The notes below the pieces were generated by a model. That model saw nothing but the letters and a program-made list of their open reading frames with translations. It was not told the DNA's origin and did no database searches. A DNA stretch of 64,000 nucleotides from Gimesia maris (GTDB lineage: Bacteria; Planctomycetota; Planctomycetia; Planctomycetales; Planctomycetaceae), in assembly GCF_008298035.1 (NCBI RefSeq), contig NZ_CP042910.1, positions 2,309,001 to 2,373,000 on the forward strand, written 5' to 3'. Shown here piece by piece: positions 58,794 through 64,000 of this stretch. The translations under genes and the position numbers were made by a program. Numbering within the stretch: position 1 is the stretch's first letter; every line of letters begins with the position of its first letter.

Positions 58794-59919
58794 GATTTTC
58801 ACACTTTCTAATAAATGAAATAAAACAGGTTAAAATGGTATGGAAGAAATTAATTAAGAGCGGTCACTGTGTGACCACACATGCCACGCCGTGAGACGGC
58901 TCCATTCGAACGGTTCTCTGCAGCAGTATCGTGACTGCTGTGCAAACAATTGCGGCCGCAATTGAAACACGATCAGAGAGGATGGTTCTAATGTTCATGT
59001 GTAAATGGGTTTAAGCCCTCATTTAGTAAACGTATGCGGATTGAGTCATTTACCGGTCTAATCTGGAAATAAATCAAGATATCTGGATGTCTGCATGACA
59101 GGGGGCTCGATTTCCCTTTTGGGTAGTGGGAAAGCTGATGATGGGTGAGTGTTTGACCACTTTTGTGGTCGCTGTTCATTTGGGGGTGGGGCTGGGACTT
59201 CTGGTAGGATTCTGGGGTGCTTTTTATGTGAGTTGATCTGACGGTTTCCTGCTTTCGTGGGGTGTTCTGAATTAGAACTTTTTGAGTGGCTTGTTTGCTT
59301 TCACTGAGACCTCCTGCTCGCTGCCCTCGGCCCGAATTGTATTCGGGCTTATCCGTTTTTGTGTAGGGAGGCTGGTTAAATCGGCACTGTCGGGCGAGCC
59401 GACAGATGGCACCCACGGGTCTGACAATGATTGAAGGAAATTGATTTCATGTTTTATTCTGCGATTGATGGCCTGGTAATGATGCATCTCATGGTGCTTA
59501 TTCTGGAGAAGGGCACGGGGGCGTCAAGTGGGATGAACAGAATCGGGTGGCGATACAGGTTGATACCGGCACGATGCAGGGCGGTACCAGGGCGTTGACG
59601 GGGTGAAAGGCCACGAAGTGCGGCGACCCGCAGGCATACATAACGAACTGGTGCTGATTCAGGCAGTGCAAATCTGGAAAAATCAGGCTGTTTTATAGTG
59701 ATGATTCTTAACAACGGTCGCGTGTTTCAGTGCACTGTAAACTGGTCACGCGCGCGACACGATTTGACGTTTATCGCCAGCAGCGCAGTGGGGTCAAGAC
59801 GAAAATGGACAGGTGAAAGGTGAAACTGATGCACAATCAACAGGTGAAGAAGAAGAAGATGTCAGCGATTTCCGGACATGGGACTTTCAACGCCGTCTCA
59901 CTTCTATGTCTCACCCCAC
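58794..59919. other. Long intergenic stretch with palindromes and hairpins, no gene seen
   Basis: About 1.1 kb without a supported gene; a 142-codon minus-strand open frame here is probably chance. Upstream of the DUF1559 gene are GGTCAC/GTGACC (58862-58876), CAGCAGT/ACTGCTG (58921-58940) and the 18-bp palindrome CAATTGCGGCCGCAATTG (58947-58964). Two further hairpins lie at 59330-59405. Confidence 0.5.
59330..59405. repeat. Structured intergenic element with two hairpins
   Basis: GCCCGAAT-TGT-ATTCGGGC (59330-59348, perfect) and CTGTCGG-GCGAG-CCGACAG (59387-59405, perfect), about 40 bases apart. The look is that of a dispersed intergenic repeat; copy number elsewhere cannot be seen from here. 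Confidence 0.45.
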
Positions 59920-60183
59920 TCAGAAGATCAGATTCAACTCTCGACTGTCGGGAACGATCCTGATGTGATTGTCTATCTGGTCGATCCAGGGTTCGTTAAC
60001 AGCAATTTTCAGAGCGAGTTGCATCTGATAATATGAATTCAGTTCCCCTTTGAGAATCAGGGTGGAACCGTTTGATTCGCAACGTATCGTTTTTAACTGG
60101 GGGTATCCTATCTGATGAATGGAACTTTCGATTCGTCGATTGATAAATTCATTCGGCAGCGTAGCCTCTTGCAGATTCTGCAT
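59920..60183 (-). CDS. BON-like small protein
   Basis: 87 residues from ATG 60183, with CAGGA seven bases upstream. TIRCESNGSTLILKGELNSYYQMQLALKIAVNEP follows the BON-type strand-turn-SYY-helix pattern also seen in the protein at 38255. Cytoplasmic, with no signal peptide. Function unknown. Confidence 0.65.
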   Translation of the reverse strand: MQNLQEATLPNEFINRRIESSIHQIGYPQLKTIRCESNGSTLILKGELNSYYQMQLALKIAVNEPWIDQIDNHIRIVPDSRELNLIF

Positions 60184-60748
60184 GGGATAGTCCTGGATCA
60201 AATTGAGGGAATAAAGAGCGCCTTAAATCAGAATGGTGAGACCTCGCAGTTTTGCATTTGCTGTACCAAAGGTGAGGGATTCGCTGCGAAAAATTGACAG
60301 GTGCTTCAGACAGAAATGAACGGGAATTATCCTGCACATGTACAATGCTCTGTGGTGCGAAGCTGGGAGGGCTGAATCAATGGAAGGCCGAATTGCGTCT
60401 CGTTGTATATTAATCGACCAGGGGGAGGTCGCTGATCGATCATGCTGGTCTTGCAGCAGCCAGAAAAGGAGGCTATTTGAATGTCGGGTCGCTACGACAG
60501 GCTGACCGAGCTGATGATTGTTTCCCAGAGGGAGTTCAGGAACGTCATTCAAAATGGATCTGTATTTCATATAAAAAGATGTGCTTACAGGATTGTGAAT
60601 ATGGTTTTGAACAGTTTGAAAGTCGGCTGGATCTCCAGTGTTAACCCTGAAAAGCAATTTGCGATTGCCGGTTGTGATGTGATATCATGAAGTGTCTTAC
60701 CGAAATGATGTTCATAACCTGTTCAAAACCCTGTAACAGACTCGCCTC
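60184..60748. other. Intergenic region with a start-codon inverted repeat
   Basis: No supported gene. GTGATATCATGA (60679-60690) is the exact reverse complement of 60747-60758, which contains the ATG of the next gene. Confidence 0.5.
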
Positions 60749-63169
60749 ATGATATCACGCTATAATTTACCCATCCTGATTGTTTTGCTGGTCGACATTG
60801 TTTCACCCGTCCAGGCGGGCCCGATCGACTTTGCTCACGAGGTGGTGCCGATTCTGCAAAAGCATTGCGTTGCCTGTCACGGCGGCCGCGAGGCGAAGGG
60901 ATCGTTTTCCCTCAACACGCGCGCATTGTGGCTGGAATCCGGCTTTGTTGATCCGAAGGATGTCAAAGCTTCTTATCTACTTGAGCTGGTTACTTCCAGC
61001 GATCCTGAAATGCAGATGCCCCCGAAAGGCAAGCCACGACTTTCCGCGGAAGAAGTGGCGACGCTCAAACAGTGGGTCTCCGAAGATCTGCCCTGGGAAG
61101 CTGGTTTTTCTTTTGGGAAAGTCGCTTACGAACCACCTTTGAAACCGCGTCGTCCCGTTCTTCCGCCGACTGTAGATTGCCGCAATCATCCGATTGACCG
61201 GCTGATCGATCAATATCTGTCAAAGCATAAACTACCACGACCTGGTCCTGTTGATGATGCGACCTTTCTGCGACGAGTGCACCTCGATCTGGTCGGGCTG
61301 TTACCAACTCCAGAAGAATTAACAACATTTCTGGCTGATCCCTGCTCTGAGAAACGGGCGCTGAAAATCAGGGAGTTACTCGCAGATGATACGGCTTATG
61401 CCGATCACTGGCTGTCATTCTTTAATGATCTGTTGAGAAACGATTACAGCGGGACCGGCTTTATTACCGGCGGGCGAAAACAGGTTTCCGGCTGGTTGTA
61501 TGAATCGCTGTTATACAACAAGCCATACGATCAACTGACCCGCGAATTGATTGCGCCCCCTTCAGATGCCAGCCGCGGATTTATCGACGGGATTAAATGG
61601 CGGGGTAATGTATCTGCGGGCCAGACGGTTGAGATTCAATTCGCACAGAGTCTGGGGCAGGCGTTTCTGGGAATCAATTTGAAATGTGCTTCATGCCATG
61701 ACAGTTTTATCGACCGCTGGACACTCGACGAGTCGTATGGACTGGCGGCGATCTACTCGGAACGTGAACTGGAGATTCACCGCTGCGACAAACCGATCGG
61801 TAAGACAGCGCAGGCGAGCTGGTTGTTTCCGGAGCTTGGAACGATCGACCCCAGTGCCTCGCGGGAAGCCCGGCTGCAGCAACTGGCAGCGTTGATGACG
61901 CATCCTGAAAATGGACGTTTTACGCGAACGATTGTGAATCGACTCTGGCATCGCCTGATGGGACGGGGGATCGTACATCCGCTGGATGCGATGCAGACCA
62001 GACCCTGGAATGAAGATCTGCTCGATTACCTTGCGGTCTCGTTAAGTGATCACAAGTACGATTTGAAGCAGATGCTGGAACTGATTGCTACCTCAGAAGC
62101 GTATCAGTCTCAAGTGGAAGTGGTAGAAGGGGCAGAGAGTTCAGACTATCTGTATCGCGGGCCGCGGTCGCGTCGGCTGACGGCAGAGCAGTTTCTGGAC
62201 AGCGTCTGGCAGATGACCGGTGCGGCTCCAGACAAGATTGATGCTCCGATCTTTCGAACAAAAGTCGAGCAGGGAGGGGCACCGGAACTCGAACTGAATG
62301 CGCAGTGGATCTGGGGTGATTCCGCGAAAGAAACCCCTCCCGCCGACGAAACAATTGTGGTCAGGAAAATCATCGAACTTCCGTCCGCGGTCAAACGGGG
62401 GGGAGCGGTCCTGACCTGCGATAATTCCCATATTCTGTTTATCAACCGGCGGGAAGTTGACGTGGGAAAGAACTGGTCCCAGGTTCGAACCCTGCCGCTG
62501 CATACTTTATTAAAACCAGGTAAGAATGATCTTACCGCGATTGTGCATAACGGTGGGAAAACCCCGAATGCGGCGGGATTCTTTTTTGAAGCCCGACTGG
62601 AACTGGAGAATGGTGAGCAGATTTCACTGGCCTCTGATGAAACGTGGGAATGGAACCCCAATGCTCCTGCCTCACGTGAAGGAAGACTGGGAAGCATTAA
62701 AGGAAAATGGAATCCGGTGACCATCGTCAAACCGAATGGAAGCTGGACAAAGGCGGTTGATGCGCAGGCTAAAAGTCTGCTTGCTGTGGCTGCAGAGGGA
62801 AAGCAGCCGATGGTGCGGGCATCGCTGTTGAAAAATACGGCGTTGATGAAATCGCTGGGACGTCCCATGCGTGAGCAGATTGTCTCAATGCGTCCCGACC
62901 AGTTGACGACTCTGGAGGCGATTGATCTTTCCAACGAAGCCACACTGGCGGAAGTATTTGCCGAGGGAGCAAAACGGCTGATTGCACAAGCAGACGGTGA
63001 TCCGAAGCTTCTGACAGAGTATTTGTTTCTGTATGCATTATCGCGAGCACCGACATCGGAAGAATCGGAACTTGTTGGTCAGATGCTGGGAGAGAGCCCA
63101 CAGGCTGCGGAAGTGGAAGACCTGTTATGGTCGGTCTGCATGTTGCCTGAATTTTTCCTGATCCGCTGA
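60749..63169 (+). CDS. PSD1-type cytochrome with DUF1549 and DUF1553 domains
   Basis: 806 residues with a signal peptide (ends SPVQAG). An N-terminal cytochrome-like domain has HCVACHGGREAKG (CxxCH). DUF1549 covers about 145-360 (RNHPIDRLIDQYL, LRRVHLDLVGLLPTPEEL, CASCHDSFIDRWTLDESYGL with a second CxxCH). An inserted beta-rich segment (about 515-660, WIWGDSAKETPPADETIVVRKIIELP) resembles a galactose-binding domain, then the DUF1553 ending LSRAPTSEESELV. The ATG has no clear ribosome site; it lies in an inverted repeat. It pairs with the DUF1501 gene 64 bases downstream. Confidence 0.92.
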   Translation: MISRYNLPILIVLLVDIVSPVQAGPIDFAHEVVPILQKHCVACHGGREAKGSFSLNTRALWLESGFVDPKDVKASYLLELVTSSDPEMQMPPKGKPRLSAEEVATLKQWVSEDLPWEAGFSFGKVAYEPPLKPRRPVLPPTVDCRNHPIDRLIDQYLSKHKLPRPGPVDDATFLRRVHLDLVGLLPTPEELTTFLADPCSEKRALKIRELLADDTAYADHWLSFFNDLLRNDYSGTGFITGGRKQVSGWLYESLLYNKPYDQLTRELIAPPSDASRGFIDGIKWRGNVSAGQTVEIQFAQSLGQAFLGINLKCASCHDSFIDRWTLDESYGLAAIYSERELEIHRCDKPIGKTAQASWLFPELGTIDPSASREARLQQLAALMTHPENGRFTRTIVNRLWHRLMGRGIVHPLDAMQTRPWNEDLLDYLAVSLSDHKYDLKQMLELIATSEAYQSQVEVVEGAESSDYLYRGPRSRRLTAEQFLDSVWQMTGAAPDKIDAPIFRTKVEQGGAPELELNAQWIWGDSAKETPPADETIVVRKIIELPSAVKRGGAVLTCDNSHILFINRREVDVGKNWSQVRTLPLHTLLKPGKNDLTAIVHNGGKTPNAAGFFFEARLELENGEQISLASDETWEWNPNAPASREGRLGSIKGKWNPVTIVKPNGSWTKAVDAQAKSLLAVAAEGKQPMVRASLLKNTALMKSLGRPMREQIVSMRPDQLTTLEAIDLSNEATLAEVFAEGAKRLIAQADGDPKLLTEYLFLYALSRAPTSEESELVGQMLGESPQAAEVEDLLWSVCMLPEFFLIR

Positions 63170-63233
63170 TCTGTGGTATAATAAAAGAGTGAAATCACCA
63201 GAGCACAAATTTCATACACAGTGAGAACGACTG

Positions 63234-64000
63234 ATGACATTTGAATTCGATCCTGAAGCTCCCGAACAGATAGTCCGACGTGACTTTCTCAAGCAGTTAA
63301 GTGCCGCCGGAGCAGCGGCTATGATGGCGGGAGCACCGCGACTGCTGCATGCCAGTGATCCCGGTCATGCAAAACATCCAGAGGCAACCGCTGACAGTTG
63401 CATTCTGCTCTGGATGGGCGGAGGGATGGCGGCACCGGACACCTTTGATCCAAAACGCTATCTGCCGTTTAAGAAGGGACTCAAAGTTGCTGACATGCTG
63501 AGTACCTTTCCCGCGATTCCCACAGCCGTCGATGGTCTGCAGATTTGCGAAGGGCTGGAAAGGATTGCCTCGGTGATGGATCGTGCTACATTGATCCGTT
63601 CTGCTGTGCAACCCGATCTGGGCAGCATTCTGCACTCCCGGCATCAGTATCACTGGCATACCGGTTATGTGCCCCCTCAGACCGTGGCGACTCCGCATCT
63701 GGGGGCGTGGATGGCGCGGGTGGCTGGTCCCCGCAACCCTGTGATGCCGGCCTTCATCAATATCGGTCAGCGGCTGGAAGGAGTCGGAGAAAGTGAAGAA
63801 CTCAAGGCATTCACCACGGCCGGTTTTTTCGGCAGCGAATACGGGCCGTTGAATCTGCCCTATCCTGAAGAAGCTGCCCGCTCGGTGCGACCGCCGCAGG
63901 GGATGACGGGAGAGCGATTCGTCAACCGTAATAAACTGTATCGCCGTTTGATCGATCAAAGCCCGCAACGCGCGCTGATGAGCGATTACCAGCAGGAATC
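63234..64000 (+). CDS. DUF1501 protein with Tat-type signal (partial, runs off the window)
   Basis: At least 255 residues, cut by the right edge. IVRRDFLKQLSAAGAAAMMAGAP is a Tat signal; ILLWMGGGMAAPDTFDPK, ATLIRSAVQPDLGSILHSRHQYHWHTGYVPP are DUF1501 signatures. It follows the DUF1549/DUF1553 gene, the usual planctomycete pair. Confidence 0.93.
   Translation, partial: MTFEFDPEAPEQIVRRDFLKQLSAAGAAAMMAGAPRLLHASDPGHAKHPEATADSCILLWMGGGMAAPDTFDPKRYLPFKKGLKVADMLSTFPAIPTAVDGLQICEGLERIASVMDRATLIRSAVQPDLGSILHSRHQYHWHTGYVPPQTVATPHLGAWMARVAGPRNPVMPAFINIGQRLEGVGESEELKAFTTAGFFGSEYGPLNLPYPEEAARSVRPPQGMTGERFVNRNKLYRRLIDQSPQRALMSDYQQE

Noticed and set aside
58988..59416. Open frame of 142 codons on the minus strand
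   Set aside because: Low-complexity polar sequence that covers the hairpin element; no start signal or recognisable family.

Overview
The window looks like a chromosomal segment of a planctomycete, probably a Gimesia/Rubinisphaera-type member of the Planctomycetales. The evidence is family content: three DUF1559 proteins with prepilin-type N-termini, two DUF1501 proteins, a DUF1549/DUF1553 cytochrome-like protein, a DUF1080/propeller/heme fusion, several sulfatases, and a very large Ser/Thr kinase with LamG-like and leucine-rich repeats. The assignment rests on family content only; no rRNA or tRNA gene was seen.

Layout. 0.1-3.4 kb: a Gfo/Idh/MocA oxidoreductase, then a DUF1559 protein and a small lipoprotein separated by a perfect hairpin. 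3.4-14.3 kb: a tightly packed plus-strand metal/siderophore-type locus (PepSY membrane protein, substrate-binding lipoprotein, FecCD permease, ATPase, MFS transporter, SAM methyltransferase) followed by an RND efflux pair. 14.4-33.2 kb: envelope and degradative functions (LamG-like secreted protein, YegP-like protein, porin, HAD phosphatase, two arylsulfatases, DUF1080-propeller-heme fusion, membrane alkaline-phosphatase-superfamily enzyme, DUF1501, beta-helix protein, dienelactone hydrolase). 33.4-39.7 kb: a flavin reductase and a stress/sigma-54 module (Rnk, NtrC-type regulator, PAS histidine kinase, BON-like and hemerythrin-like proteins, HPF-like protein). 39.8-47 kb: a DUF1559 protein and the 1826-residue kinase. 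47.5-57 kb is an accessory region: a PQQ-propeller protein, two small unknown genes, an IS110-family element inserted in a REP-like palindrome, a duplicated 3' fragment of the PQQ gene, a MarC protein, an IS4-type transposase relic, and an AT-rich locus encoding a Cap4-like nuclease/STAND-type NTPase with a long helical C-terminal half. 57.2-64 kb: a second DUF1559-lipoprotein pair, a repeat-like intergenic stretch, a BON-like protein, and a DUF1549/DUF1553 plus DUF1501 pair that runs off the right edge.

The most noteworthy items are two. First, a probable antiviral STAND/nuclease protein of about 1,425 residues is split into two reading frames exactly at a run of seven G; removing one G fuses the frames. 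Second, the IS110-family element has an insertion site that can be reconstructed to the base: it splits a perfect 16-bp-arm palindrome, has a CT core when read on the transposase strand, and has a 239-nt leader with features expected of a bridge RNA. The rest is largely ordinary planctomycete gene content, with some structured intergenic DNA.
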